Source of the DNA: an uncultured Bacteroidales bacterium
Lineage (GTDB): Bacteria; Bacteroidota; Bacteroidia; Bacteroidales; P3
Length of the DNA: 64,000 bases
NCBI GenBank assembly: GCA_947175635.1
Contig: CAMWNM010000003.1
Location: forward strand, 42,090-106,089
Reading direction: 5' to 3'
Made by a program: the position numbers and the translations under genes. This document shows, piece after piece, positions 1 to 9,576 of this stretch (position 1 is the first letter of the stretch; every line of letters starts with the position of its first letter). Under the pieces are notes generated by a model, which was not told where the DNA came from, did not search any database, and was given only the letters and a program-made list of their open reading frames with translations.

Positions 1-2
1 CC

Positions 3-104
3 GTGCAACGGGCCGATTTCAACGTGGAACGCCACCATGGCCTATATGTGCTCAGGGTGGAAAAAAACGGAGTGGTGATATCCCGCAAAGTGATGATACT
101 CTAA
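3..104 (+). CDS. C-terminal end of a T9SS-secreted protein (5' partial)
   Basis: This is an open frame entering from the left edge and ending at TAA 102-104; only 34 codons are visible. The translated tail contains LYVLRVEKNG and ends in KVMIL. That is the usual shape of the last two strands of a type IX secretion (T9SS type A) sorting domain: G-x-Y-x-(V/L)-R-(V/I), a turn, then a basic residue and a hydrophobic end. By family knowledge such a tail directs export across the outer membrane and is removed at the cell surface. The next gene begins 30 bases downstream on the same strand and is also T9SS cargo, so the two are probably co-transcribed. The nature of the mature protein cannot be seen. 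Confidence 0.7.
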   Translation: MQRADFNVERHHGLYVLRVEKNGVVISRKVMIL

Positions 105-134
105 CTATAGTAATAACAACTAAAATAAAAACAT

Positions 135-3100
135 ATGAAAATGCGCAATTATCGGATAACGGCATTGCTACTGTTGTTCGGCATCGGTTGCCCTGTTTTT
201 TCCCAGACAGTGCCTTCACCGCAAGACTGTACCCCCGAAGTAACCCAAATCCGCGACAACAAGGTTTCGCTTGTATGGAACAATGTAGAACCCACTTACG
301 GCATTCTCGACGGTTTTGAAGAGCATGAAGATTTCGCCATCAATTCTCCCGGAAAAGTAGGTTGGAGTTACTTGGATATGGACAACGACAACACCTACAA
401 CATCGGTGATTATATCTACGAGAATGCAGGACGTCCCATGGCGTTTCAGATATGGGTTCCCTCCAAAACCATTCCGGCCTATCCCTACGAAAAGGCGATG
501 CCCCATACCGGAAACAAGTGCCTGGTGTCGATGGCCACTATCACCGATAAACGGAACGACTGGCTGATCAGCCCCGATCTGTCTTCGTTCGCATTCACAG
601 ACAACATAACCCTTTCGTTCTGGGCCCGCTCCATCAGCAGCAGCTACGGTACGGAAACGGTAAAAATAGCTTATTCGCTTACCGACAAGGACCTGTCTTC
701 CTTTACGTTTCTCAACAACGGACTGACCACTGAGATTCCCGCTAGTTCAACCGCTCATCCGGGCATGTATTACTTCTCTTTCTCCATTCCCAAAGAAGCC
801 CGTTATGTAGCCATCAACTGCGTTACGGACGGCGGACAGGCACTGTTCATCGACGACGTGGCCATCGCGACCAACCGGGTGATGCCCAACAAGGCGGCCC
901 CCAACTATCTGACGGGATTCAACGTTTACCGCGACGGGGTGAAAGTAAACACCGCCCTGATTACCGAACATGCCTATACGGACGAAGTGGATGTCTATGG
1001 CATGCACGAATACCGGATCGAATCCGTCTTTGAAACGGGTGATCCCGTCAAAGGCAAGGCGCTTGAAGTGGATGTACCCAACATCCACCTCCTGCCGTTT
1101 GTCGAAACATTTGAAAGCTATAGCTTTGAAACCAACTTCTGGGAAACCTCGTGTCCGGAAGATTGCCCCAACGATGGTTGTTGGTGGAAACTCGGCTTCC
1201 GAGATGAGGGCCTGATAGATGAATCGGCCGAATTCTATCCTTCTGCGCAATTGAAGGATTATTCCGATTATTGCCTTGTGAGCATGGAGTTTGACGCCAC
1301 CTCGTTAAGTGAGGTGATGCTGTGCTACGATCTGTCGCTGTATGCCTACTCGGGCGGCACAACGCATGAGGTGATGGCCGTGGAGGTGCTTTCAGGAGAT
1401 GAATGGGTAAAAGTGGCCGAACACAGCAACGATAAAGGAAGTTTCTCCTACACCCGTTTCTATTCGGATATTTCAACCCTTGTTGCCGGCAAAAAATTCA
1501 AAATCCGTTTCAATGCCAAGGGCGAGAATGCCTACAGCATCATCTCTTGGTATATCGGCTATGTGCGGCTGTATGAAAAAGCGCAGGCGGACGTATCAGG
1601 AACGGTTCTTTGCGGCACAGAACCTGTAGAGGGCGCCACCCTTCTGTTCACCAGCCCCGAGAACGATGTTTATTCCACCCTGACCGCGGCCGACGGAACC
1701 TATTCGATTACCGGAATGGATGCTTCCCGATACGCCTTGTCGGCCACATTGACGGGGTACAATCCATATACGGACACCCTGGAGATAGCGAAAGGGAGCG
1801 AAACGGTAGATGTGTCCATGACCCGGCCCCGGATCGGGATGGATGCCTCTGCACGGACACATACGCTGGCGGCGGAATCCATGGAAACGGGCAGCATCAG
1901 CCTGCAAAACACCGGTAACGGACATGCAAGGATCAGCCTCTGGACCGACTATGCGGACAAGCGTGTTTCGGCCGCGCCTGCGCTGAAACCGATTAAGACT
2001 TTCAACACTTCCAATATCCTGCAAGCGGCCATCGGCTTCGACGGAGAGTATTTCTATCTGGCACGCAGCGATGAATACGCCGGTGATGCCTTGATTTATA
2101 AATACGACAAGGAAAACAACTTCCTGGGTACGTTCATGCCCAATATCCATGTGCGCCGCTATTTCGGCATGGCCTTTGACGGAGAGAATTTCTATACCGC
2201 CAACGGCGACAACATCATCCGTATATTCAATATGAGAGACGGCATACAACTGGGAGAGATCGCCTCCGGAATCGAAGGGATATGCCACATCACCTACGAT
2301 GAAGCCCAAGACGCTTTCTGGGTAGGTTCTCTCAATACCTTGGCCTTGGTTGACAAAAACGGGCGCACCTTGGTAGAAGAAGTTACCTTCAATTCCGAGG
2401 AGGTGCTGTTTTCCGGCGTTGCCTATGACCCCTACTTCAAAGACGGCCCCTGCCTGTGGATCATGGACCGCTCGCGCGGCAACAATCCGTTGAGCGCCTA
2501 TACCAAGGCGGTTATCCGTCGTATCGACCTTGCCTCCATGCAGCTCAAAGATGACTATGCTTTTCCTTGCGACAAACTGCCCGGATTCCGCTATGGCGGC
2601 GATGACATGAACGGTCTGGTATGGGGCGAAGGTCTGTTCGGGTCCTCCCGTTACCGGGAAGGGCATTTCGTGCTGATGGGGGTTATAAACGCCAATCCCG
2701 GCCTTGTAGGCATCATCGATATGTATGAGGTAGCCGACTGGCTCCAAATAAAAGACGGATACACTCTCAGCATGGAAGCCGACGGCAACCGTTCCGTATC
2801 CTATACGGTAGATGCCTCCGGCATGTTGGAGAATGAAACACATGAGGCCACCGTCATTCTCCGTCTCGATCCTTATTCGGAGCCCTTGCGGTTTGAAGTA
2901 ACGGCCAATGTGAATGCGAAGGCTCCATACGCCAGGCCGCTTGCACTTACGGCCACGACCGAAAACGATCAGACCGCCCGACTTGCCTGGCAAGCCCCCG
3001 ATGCCACGCAGACGCCCGGCAGTTACAACATCTACCGCAACGGCGAAAAAATCGCCTCTTCCTCTACGCTTGCCTATACCGACAACAACCTCAAGGCAGG

Positions 3101-6100
3101 CGAATATACCTATGCCGTTTCTGCTCTTTATGCCGACGGCACCGAATCGGCCTTGAGCCATGAGGCGGAAGTCTCCATCGAGGTAGGGATTGCCTGCTAT
3201 GCACCTTTCGACCTGGTTGCCTCCAACGTACAGAATAAATCTATCGCTTTGCGCTGGAAAGACCCATCGGAAGTGGGTACCCAAGCAACCACCCTGCGTT
3301 GGGACAACGGCAAAAACACCAACGGAATCTCCGGCCCCGGAGATTTTGTAGCCGCGGCTTCCTGGGCACCGCAAGACCTGACACCTTACCGGAATATGCT
3401 TTTGCAAGAGGTAAGCTTTGTTCCCAAAACCGCGCTTGCCGCCTACTCCATCCTGATTTATGAAAACGATGCCGAAGTACAGCGCCAAGCGGTGGATGCC
3501 AAAGACATAACCGTAGATGAATTCGTTACGGTAAACTTGGAAAAAGCCTACCGGATCGATGCCGGAAAAACACTGAAAGTGGGCGTGGAGGTAAAATACA
3601 CTACCGCAGACATAGCCTTGGCCATAGGAGTGGACGGAGGTCCCTCCGTTCCCGAAAAAGGCAACTGGATCTACATGCGCGATTATGGTTGGTTCACCAT
3701 CGCTTCGGTAGGGCTGTCTGACGCCAACTTCAATATCGCCCTGGGCCTGGCCCCCAGAACGGAAAGCGAATCGCCTGCCAACGGATTCAATATCTACCGC
3801 GACGGAACCAAAATCAACACCGCTCCGGTAACCGAATGCACCTACAGCGATCCCGTTGCGGAACCGGGTATTTACAGTTATAGCGTAAGCGCTCTTCACG
3901 ACAACGGGGAATCTTACCCCTGCGAACCGGTACTTGCCCGGATCGTGGATATTTCCGCGCACAATGCACCCGAAGACCTTTCGGCCAACATATCGATGAA
4001 CCGGCAGGTTTCCTTGCGCTGGAACTATCCCAACACCCGAATGTCTTCCCAATCCAAGGCGGCCGAATACAAGCCATTGGGATACATCGGTCACTTCAAC
4101 GCGCTTCAACCCAATGAATCGGCGGTTGTTACCGACGGACAATACATCTACACATCCCACCGCAACCGCAACGGCGAGTTCCACAAATACGACATGGCCG
4201 GCAATTTCATCGAAACCTTCCAGATAGCCGATGCAGGCGCCGTTACCGACCTTACCTACGACGGCCGGTATTTCTACGCTTGCGGCGCCGGCACCACACT
4301 GTATTGCCTCGACTTCGAGACCCGCCGCATCGTAAACCGGATGACCGTTACCGAAACGGCGCGCCACCTCACCTATATCCCCGACTTGGACAACGGCAAG
4401 GGCGGTTTTGAACTCGGCGACTGGACCAGTTCGGTGTTCGTGAACATGGACGGCACCTTTATCGGCAACGGATACTCAGGCCTGGACGGTGCTTACGGAG
4501 CAGCCTACAACGAGGGCAAACTCTACTATGCGCAACAAGGCGGGGCAGGCTTATGCGAAGTGATGGAACTGGATTACGCCACCCTCTCCCCCACCGGAAA
4601 CAGTGCGGATTTCAGCGATTCCAAGACGCTGAACCTGGCCGAAGGCACCCGTTCGGGCGGTCTTGACCTCTATATCGCGCCCAACGGTACGGCAACGCTT
4701 TTGCTTGTTCTCCAGCAACCCGCACCCGACCTCAACAAGATTGTGTTTGTGGAAGCCGACAGAACGCCTTACGTATCGGGTTTCAACCTATACCGCGACG
4801 GAACCAGAATCAATACCGGGGAAATCCTCAATAGAGAATATGCCGATGCGTTGAATACGCCGGGCACTTACAGCTACACGGTTTCAGCCATCTATCTGGA
4901 CGGTGTGGAAAGTCCCGAAAGCGCCCCCTTGGCCGTTACCATCGTGGCCCCCACCCACTGCGAAGCCCCGGTTGACGTGAATGCCATAGCCCAAAAGCGG
5001 GATGTACGCCTGCAATGGACATCTGTCATCGATAGGGAAAACCGCGGCGATGACCTCGAATCCTACAATCACCTTGCTTCCGGAACGGTAGGTAATTGGA
5101 AAACCATAGACGGCGACGGCAGAGAAGTATATTTCTCCGATGATTTCGCTTTCCTCGGAATGGGGGACGCCAAGACGTTCTTTATTCTGGATCAGACCCG
5201 TATCGATGCCGAAAACGGAACATACGCGTTTTCCGGCAACAAATCCTTTGTGGCGGTAGCCGCCTGGAGTTCGGAAGAGGAAATGGCCGTAAGCAACGAC
5301 TGGATGATCACCGAAGCCAAAACCTCGGATGGAAAGGCGGCCAAATGGATTTCGTTCATGGCGCGCGGTCTGCAAGCCGGCTATAAGGAAAATTTCTATG
5401 TAGCTTACAGCACCATGGGCATGGACACGGCCAATTTCATTCCTTTCACCTCCTTTGCCGAAAGAGTCGATTACCTGTGGACCCGCTACACCTACCTCTT
5501 GCCTGAAGATGCAACCTACGTGGCCATCCACTACACCTCTATCGACGGCCGGGCTTTGTTTATCGACGACGTGGCCATGGGGGCGGAAGCCTGTCCGTTT
5601 GAAACGAGAAGCGACTACGGTTCCGATGAGGAACTTACCGAAGCCGTGGTTGGCTACTACATTTACCGTAACGGCACACGTTTGAACACTGAACCGATAA
5701 ACGCATGCAGTTTCTTCGACGGCGGGTTGGCAAACGGCGAATATGCCTACGAAATACAGGCTCTCTACAATACCTCCTGCGAAAGTCAAAAGAGCGCACC
5801 GGTAACGGTGAAAGTGGAATACGAAAATCCTTGCAACGCACCTGCCGGACTAACTGCGAAGGCAACGGGAACAAACGTGGAACTTTCGTGGACGGAACCG
5901 CTTTACGATGAAAACAAGGAACTTACCTACATAAAGGATATGACGCCTGCCGGGTATGCCGGATTTACCGTGGCTTCCACCTACTATCTGGCACAGAAAT
6001 GGGATACGGCCGACCTGATGGGCGTTTTCGGCTACCGCATCACGGCTGTGGGCGCCGCCTTTGCCGCCGCACCTTCGGCCCTTTCGTTGCTTATTTACCA

Positions 6101-6812
6101 AGGAGGAGAGGTGATGTATGAACAAGACATCACCGATGACTGCACGGACATGTTCTCCGTATTCACGCTCGACAAACCCTATCAGATCGACTATTCCAAA
6201 GACTTGATGGTGGCTTTCCGCGTTGAAGCCGAAGCGGGCTATCCCAGCCTGATCTATACCGCCGACGTTCCCGACGACGGATACGGCAACCTTTATTCCG
6301 ACGATGGTAAAGAGTTCTTCTCCGTTTTCGGTTTATGGAACGGAAACTGGTTTATCGTAATGAGCCTTGAACTCGGATTCCCGCAATCGGGCAGCGATCT
6401 GGAAGGCTACCGCATTTACCGTGACGGCAGCGCCCTTTCGCAAACCTTGATAAAGGACAACACCTATACCGACACGGAACTTGCCAACGGCACCTACCGG
6501 TATCAGGTAGCGGCCGTTTACACAAGTTGCGGTGAAAAAACGGGCAACACGGCCACCGTTACGATAGGTACCGGTAATGAAAAAGAAGAAGCGTTCCTGA
6601 TTTCCATCTGGCCGAACCCCGCGCACAACACAGTCTGGGTTTCGGGCGAATACGGCAAACTGGAAATTCTGGATATGCACGGCAAGGTTCGTCTTGGCAA
6701 AGAAGCCGGTAAAGACGGTAGCCTCGATATCAGCCATCTCGCCGCCGGCGTGTACTTCATACGCATCGAAACAACCGGTGGACAGCAAGTAAGGAAATTG
6801 ATCGTTTGGTAA
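135..6812 (+). CDS. Giant T9SS cargo with cleaved-adhesin-like and fibronectin-like domains
   Basis: A 2225-residue protein with a signal peptide (residues 1 to about 24, ending in CPVFSQ). I read about residues 60-250 and 320-490 as choice-of-anchor J / cleaved-adhesin-like modules, each closing with a form of FIDDVA. A carboxypeptidase-regulatory-like domain follows near 490-570 (SGTVLCGTEPVEGATL). Two stretches with FDGEYFYLAR and YDGRYFYACG motifs look like beta-propeller blades. At least five fibronectin-type-like modules carry the signature (F/Y)N(I/V/L)YRDG. The last 75 residues (from ISIWPNPAHNTVW to VRKLIVW) are a T9SS type A sorting domain. Related domain types occur in Porphyromonas hemagglutinins. 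The likely role is a surface or released adhesin; no protease or glycosidase motif is visible. Two terminators follow directly. The ATG has no Shine-Dalgarno sequence, as is normal in this phylum. Confidence 0.85.
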   Translation: MKMRNYRITALLLLFGIGCPVFSQTVPSPQDCTPEVTQIRDNKVSLVWNNVEPTYGILDGFEEHEDFAINSPGKVGWSYLDMDNDNTYNIGDYIYENAGRPMAFQIWVPSKTIPAYPYEKAMPHTGNKCLVSMATITDKRNDWLISPDLSSFAFTDNITLSFWARSISSSYGTETVKIAYSLTDKDLSSFTFLNNGLTTEIPASSTAHPGMYYFSFSIPKEARYVAINCVTDGGQALFIDDVAIATNRVMPNKAAPNYLTGFNVYRDGVKVNTALITEHAYTDEVDVYGMHEYRIESVFETGDPVKGKALEVDVPNIHLLPFVETFESYSFETNFWETSCPEDCPNDGCWWKLGFRDEGLIDESAEFYPSAQLKDYSDYCLVSMEFDATSLSEVMLCYDLSLYAYSGGTTHEVMAVEVLSGDEWVKVAEHSNDKGSFSYTRFYSDISTLVAGKKFKIRFNAKGENAYSIISWYIGYVRLYEKAQADVSGTVLCGTEPVEGATLLFTSPENDVYSTLTAADGTYSITGMDASRYALSATLTGYNPYTDTLEIAKGSETVDVSMTRPRIGMDASARTHTLAAESMETGSISLQNTGNGHARISLWTDYADKRVSAAPALKPIKTFNTSNILQAAIGFDGEYFYLARSDEYAGDALIYKYDKENNFLGTFMPNIHVRRYFGMAFDGENFYTANGDNIIRIFNMRDGIQLGEIASGIEGICHITYDEAQDAFWVGSLNTLALVDKNGRTLVEEVTFNSEEVLFSGVAYDPYFKDGPCLWIMDRSRGNNPLSAYTKAVIRRIDLASMQLKDDYAFPCDKLPGFRYGGDDMNGLVWGEGLFGSSRYREGHFVLMGVINANPGLVGIIDMYEVADWLQIKDGYTLSMEADGNRSVSYTVDASGMLENETHEATVILRLDPYSEPLRFEVTANVNAKAPYARPLALTATTENDQTARLAWQAPDATQTPGSYNIYRNGEKIASSSTLAYTDNNLKAGEYTYAVSALYADGTESALSHEAEVSIEVGIACYAPFDLVASNVQNKSIALRWKDPSEVGTQATTLRWDNGKNTNGISGPGDFVAAASWAPQDLTPYRNMLLQEVSFVPKTALAAYSILIYENDAEVQRQAVDAKDITVDEFVTVNLEKAYRIDAGKTLKVGVEVKYTTADIALAIGVDGGPSVPEKGNWIYMRDYGWFTIASVGLSDANFNIALGLAPRTESESPANGFNIYRDGTKINTAPVTECTYSDPVAEPGIYSYSVSALHDNGESYPCEPVLARIVDISAHNAPEDLSANISMNRQVSLRWNYPNTRMSSQSKAAEYKPLGYIGHFNALQPNESAVVTDGQYIYTSHRNRNGEFHKYDMAGNFIETFQIADAGAVTDLTYDGRYFYACGAGTTLYCLDFETRRIVNRMTVTETARHLTYIPDLDNGKGGFELGDWTSSVFVNMDGTFIGNGYSGLDGAYGAAYNEGKLYYAQQGGAGLCEVMELDYATLSPTGNSADFSDSKTLNLAEGTRSGGLDLYIAPNGTATLLLVLQQPAPDLNKIVFVEADRTPYVSGFNLYRDGTRINTGEILNREYADALNTPGTYSYTVSAIYLDGVESPESAPLAVTIVAPTHCEAPVDVNAIAQKRDVRLQWTSVIDRENRGDDLESYNHLASGTVGNWKTIDGDGREVYFSDDFAFLGMGDAKTFFILDQTRIDAENGTYAFSGNKSFVAVAAWSSEEEMAVSNDWMITEAKTSDGKAAKWISFMARGLQAGYKENFYVAYSTMGMDTANFIPFTSFAERVDYLWTRYTYLLPEDATYVAIHYTSIDGRALFIDDVAMGAEACPFETRSDYGSDEELTEAVVGYYIYRNGTRLNTEPINACSFFDGGLANGEYAYEIQALYNTSCESQKSAPVTVKVEYENPCNAPAGLTAKATGTNVELSWTEPLYDENKELTYIKDMTPAGYAGFTVASTYYLAQKWDTADLMGVFGYRITAVGAAFAAAPSALSLLIYQGGEVMYEQDITDDCTDMFSVFTLDKPYQIDYSKDLMVAFRVEAEAGYPSLIYTADVPDDGYGNLYSDDGKEFFSVFGLWNGNWFIVMSLELGFPQSGSDLEGYRIYRDGSALSQTLIKDNTYTDTELANGTYRYQVAAVYTSCGEKTGNTATVTIGTGNEKEEAFLISIWPNPAHNTVWVSGEYGKLEILDMHGKVRLGKEAGKDGSLDISHLAAGVYFIRIETTGGQQVRKLIVW

Positions 6813-6827
6813 TTAGGGTAAAACAAT

Positions 6828-6860
6828 AAATAAACCGGCGCGACACACGCCGGTTTATTT
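6828..6860. terminator. Bidirectional rho-independent terminator
   Basis: A perfect 13-bp inverted repeat pairs 6828-6840 with 6848-6860 around a 7-base loop. The outer part of the stem is A/T-rich on both sides (AAATAAACCGGCG). It lies 16 bases after the giant T9SS gene. It can also serve the minus-strand MFS gene, whose stop is at 7098. Confidence 0.85.
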
Positions 6861-6861
6861 C

Positions 6862-6906
6862 CCCCGCTGCGGAGTTCATCGAACTTCTGCAGCGGGGTTT
6901 TTATTT
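6862..6906 (+). terminator. Second tandem terminator
   Basis: A CCCCGCTGC arm (6862-6870) pairs with GCAGCGGGG (6889-6897). The stem extends inward through AGTTC/GAACT and is followed by a T-rich tract from 6898. It sits one base after the first hairpin, so the T9SS gene ends in two stacked terminators. The bases from here to 7097 hold no gene that I can see. Confidence 0.8.
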
Positions 6907-7097
6907 TACGGATGCCGATAATTGACAGAAAGCCATGGCAAGGCTGTAGCGCAAAAGCCAAGCTTTCCCGGATTATTGCCGGGGCGATTAAGCATCGGTT
7001 GAAAACCAACGCTGCCTGCCGAGCGTATAAAGAACGGAAAACACAATCTTTCGGGAAACAACAAGCGGCCTCAGAGAAATCCCCGGCCGGCAGACAT

Positions 7098-8303
7098 CTA
7101 TCGGCGGAGCTTCCCGCCGGCAAAAGCAATCGAGAACGCCAGGGCGGCTATCATGGCAAAAACCCAGCGAAGTCCGATCCATTGCGCCAGATGCCCGATT
7201 ATCGGAGGTCCTATCACAAAACCGAAAAAGCCGATGGTGGAAACGGCATTGATGGCCCGCCCCACCACCACGCCTTTATGGCGCGACACCACGCCGTAGC
7301 AGACAGGCACGATGGAAGAAACGCCCACGCCCACCATAGCCGCGCCGATGGTGGCCGGAATCAAATGATGGGCAAATACGATAAGTATATAGCCATGGGC
7401 GGTTAAAAGGCCGTTGATCCGCATCAAGGTAGCCGCGCCGAAACGGTTCACCACCCTATCGGCCAGAAAGCGGCACACGGCCATGGCCAGCATACAGGCT
7501 GTGTAACCCATGCGGATCCGGGTTTCATCCACATGCAGAATCTGGTCAAAATACACCGCACTCCAATCGTACATCGCCCCTTCGCAGAACATACCGCCGA
7601 AAGCCAGAAAGCCCAACAACAGCACGAAGCTGTCCATTCCCTTGAATATATTGAAAGTAGGTTTGCTATCGGCGGACGCTTCGGAAACGATATCCTGCCT
7701 CAAGGTATAGGGATTCAGGAAAATCACCACCAGAAGCCCCATAGCCAACACACAAAGGTAGTGATAGAAAGGTATCACCGAACGGGCGGCCATCAGGGTT
7801 CCGAGCAAGCCGGCCACAAAACCGGCCAGACTCCACAGACCATGAAATGTAGCCATAATGCTGCGTCCATAGAGTTTTTCCACCCCCACGGCCTGCGTAT
7901 TTACCGAAAGGTTGTGCAGATTGGCCAAAAGTCCCAGCAGAAACAACACGAAAGCGAAGACCCATACCGCATAAGGAGGCATCGGGCCTTGCGGTGCGGC
8001 CAATAAAGGAACGGCCCCCAGGCAAACGAGCGTAAAGGGATAAAGCAACGCGGCCGCGAGCAAAGAACGGCGGCTAGTGAATCGCTCCACCCAATATCCC
8101 GAAAGCGGCACGCCCAGAAGCTGCCCTAAAGGAAAGGCCAGCAACAGGGTGCCCAAAGCACCGTCGCTAAGGGAGAAAACGGCCTTGAAATCGGGAATCC
8201 GGGCCGCCCAACTGGCAAAAGTGAATCCCTGAAGAAAAAAGAATGTGCCTATCGCTATTCTGTAACAGCGCTTCGGTATGGTTGAACTACTTTCCTTTGT
8301 CAT
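7098..8303 (-). CDS. MFS transporter
   Basis: A 401-residue, strongly hydrophobic protein with about 12 predicted membrane segments. It begins after a short polar N-terminus (MTKESSSTIPKR) with FFLQGFTFASWAARIPDFK. This N-terminal pattern resembles major facilitator proteins of the YbjJ / fucose-permease-like group. By family it would be a proton-linked secondary transporter in the inner membrane; the substrate cannot be told from sequence. The gene is divergent from the EamA transporter at 8536, with about 230 bases between starts, and ends near the bidirectional terminator at 6828-6860. A TATCTTTG element on the minus strand (8484-8491) is a possible -7 box. Confidence 0.8.
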   Translation of the reverse strand: MTKESSSTIPKRCYRIAIGTFFFLQGFTFASWAARIPDFKAVFSLSDGALGTLLLAFPLGQLLGVPLSGYWVERFTSRRSLLAAALLYPFTLVCLGAVPLLAAPQGPMPPYAVWVFAFVLFLLGLLANLHNLSVNTQAVGVEKLYGRSIMATFHGLWSLAGFVAGLLGTLMAARSVIPFYHYLCVLAMGLLVVIFLNPYTLRQDIVSEASADSKPTFNIFKGMDSFVLLLGFLAFGGMFCEGAMYDWSAVYFDQILHVDETRIRMGYTACMLAMAVCRFLADRVVNRFGAATLMRINGLLTAHGYILIVFAHHLIPATIGAAMVGVGVSSIVPVCYGVVSRHKGVVVGRAINAVSTIGFFGFVIGPPIIGHLAQWIGLRWVFAMIAALAFSIAFAGGKLRR

Positions 8304-8483
8304 GGTTACGGTGAATCAAATTATCGGAAATACAATTAAAAGAAAGAAGGTAACTTTCAACTGCCTTGGCTCAAGCCAAGTGTGCTTGGATGCTACCGGT
8401 AGGTTTCCTTCATTCCATGGAGTGGCCGTCAAGCAGATTCCGAAAACAACGGAAACTGCCCGCATACCGCCCTGCCGGCGGGG

Positions 8484-8512
8484 CAAAGATACCGGAAATT
8501 TCGCTATCTTCG
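8484..8512. promoter_or_regulatory. Possible divergent promoter elements between the two transporters
   Basis: The minus strand carries TATCTTTG at 8491-8484, a full match to the Bacteroidota -7 consensus TAnnTTTG, pointing toward the MFS gene. The plus strand carries TATCTTCG at 8505-8512, a one-mismatch match 24 bases before the EamA start. No convincing -33 box was found for either, so this is a weak call. Confidence 0.35.
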
Positions 8513-8535
8513 GCCCTCTTTATGATTTTTCAATC

Positions 8536-9471
8536 ATGGGCAACAACAAGGCAAAAGGATATATTCTGGGGGCATTGGCGGCGGCCACTTACGGTATGAA
8601 TCCGCTTTTTACACTGCCTCTTTATGCGGCAGGTATGGAACCTGATTCGGTACTGTTCTACCGCTATGTGCTGGCGTTGCCTGTGTTGGGCATCCTGCTC
8701 AAGGCCCGGGGGCGGAGTTTCTGCCTCCGCAAAGGCGATTTGTTTCCCTTGACCTGCATGGGATTCTTACTGGCGCTCTCTTCGGTGGCGCTATTCTACA
8801 GCTACCGTTACATGGACGCCGGCATCGCTTCCACCCTGCTTTTCATCTATCCGGTGCTGGTGGCCGTGGGAATGGCCGTTTTCTTTAAGGAAAAAACAGG
8901 GCCTGTCACTGTTTTCAGTATCCTGACAACAATATTCGGCGTGGGATTACTTTGCCGTAACGGAGAGGGTGGCACCTTAAGCCTTACAGGCATCGGATTG
9001 GTGATGGCCTCTTCGGTTTCCTACGCAATGTATATCGTGTCTGTCAACCGTATCCGCCGGCTCAAAGAGATGCCCACCATCGTAATGTCGTTCTACATGC
9101 TTTCGTGCAGCAGCGTTTTCCTGTTTTTCCTCGTGGGCTGCGGTACCCGTTTGCAGATGGTACCGCACTGGTATCAATGGGGGTATCTGCTTTGCCTGTC
9201 GCTGTTGCCCACCGTGGTGTCTTTTTTGGCCACCACGCAGGCCATCCATTACATCGGCCCCACCCCCACGGCCATTCTGGGTGCTTTGGAACCGGTAACA
9301 GCCGTATGTTTCGGCGTGCTTCTGTTCCATGAACGCATGACGCCCCGTATCTTTTTAGGTATCGTTTTGATCATATCCGCCGTTACCCTTATCGTTGCCC
9401 AATCTTCCCTGGCATCGTACATGGTGCGTTTCCGTAAACTGTTTCCCCGGCTGTCGAAAAAGAAAGCGTAA
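8536..9471 (+). CDS. EamA/DMT-family transporter
   Basis: A 311-residue membrane protein with about ten predicted helices, built as two EamA-like halves. The first half begins GYILGALAAATYGMNPLF. The second contains VSYAMYIVSVNRI and ends with GPTPTAILGALEPVTAVCFG, typical of drug/metabolite transporters. I chose the ATG at 8536 because the open frame upstream to 8278 is low in hydrophobicity, has no family-like sequence and overlaps the start of the divergent MFS gene. The protein would be an inner-membrane exporter or permease for a small metabolite; the substrate is not predictable. A gap of 105 bases separates it from ileS, which has its own promoter-like element. Confidence 0.82.
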   Translation: MGNNKAKGYILGALAAATYGMNPLFTLPLYAAGMEPDSVLFYRYVLALPVLGILLKARGRSFCLRKGDLFPLTCMGFLLALSSVALFYSYRYMDAGIASTLLFIYPVLVAVGMAVFFKEKTGPVTVFSILTTIFGVGLLCRNGEGGTLSLTGIGLVMASSVSYAMYIVSVNRIRRLKEMPTIVMSFYMLSCSSVFLFFLVGCGTRLQMVPHWYQWGYLLCLSLLPTVVSFLATTQAIHYIGPTPTAILGALEPVTAVCFGVLLFHERMTPRIFLGIVLIISAVTLIVAQSSLASYMVRFRKLFPRLSKKKA

Positions 9472-9533
9472 GAAGCCAGCGGCCTCCTCTCTGCCTCGGA
9501 TGCCAAGCCACGCGGGCGTAAGCAAAAAAAACG

Positions 9534-9541
9534 TAAATTTG
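9534..9541 (+). promoter_or_regulatory. -7 box of the ileS operon
   Basis: TAAATTTG matches the Bacteroidota -7 consensus TAnnTTTG exactly and lies 35 bases before the ileS ATG. A matching -33 TTTG was not found at the expected spacing, so the call rests on the -7 element and its position at the head of a five-gene operon. Confidence 0.5.
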
Positions 9542-9576
9542 CGATTTAACTTTGAACCGGCATCAATTTTGCAACA

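Noticed and set aside
1596..4367. A 923-codon open frame on the minus strand opposite the giant T9SS gene
   Set aside because: Its translation has no signal, domain or family-like motif; long antisense frames are common opposite genes with strong codon bias. The plus-strand reading has clear domains and a T9SS tail.
8278..8535. N-terminal extension of the EamA transporter to the ATG at 8278
   Set aside because: It overlaps the start of the divergent MFS gene, is not hydrophobic and has no family match; the ATG at 8536 starts a clean first helix.
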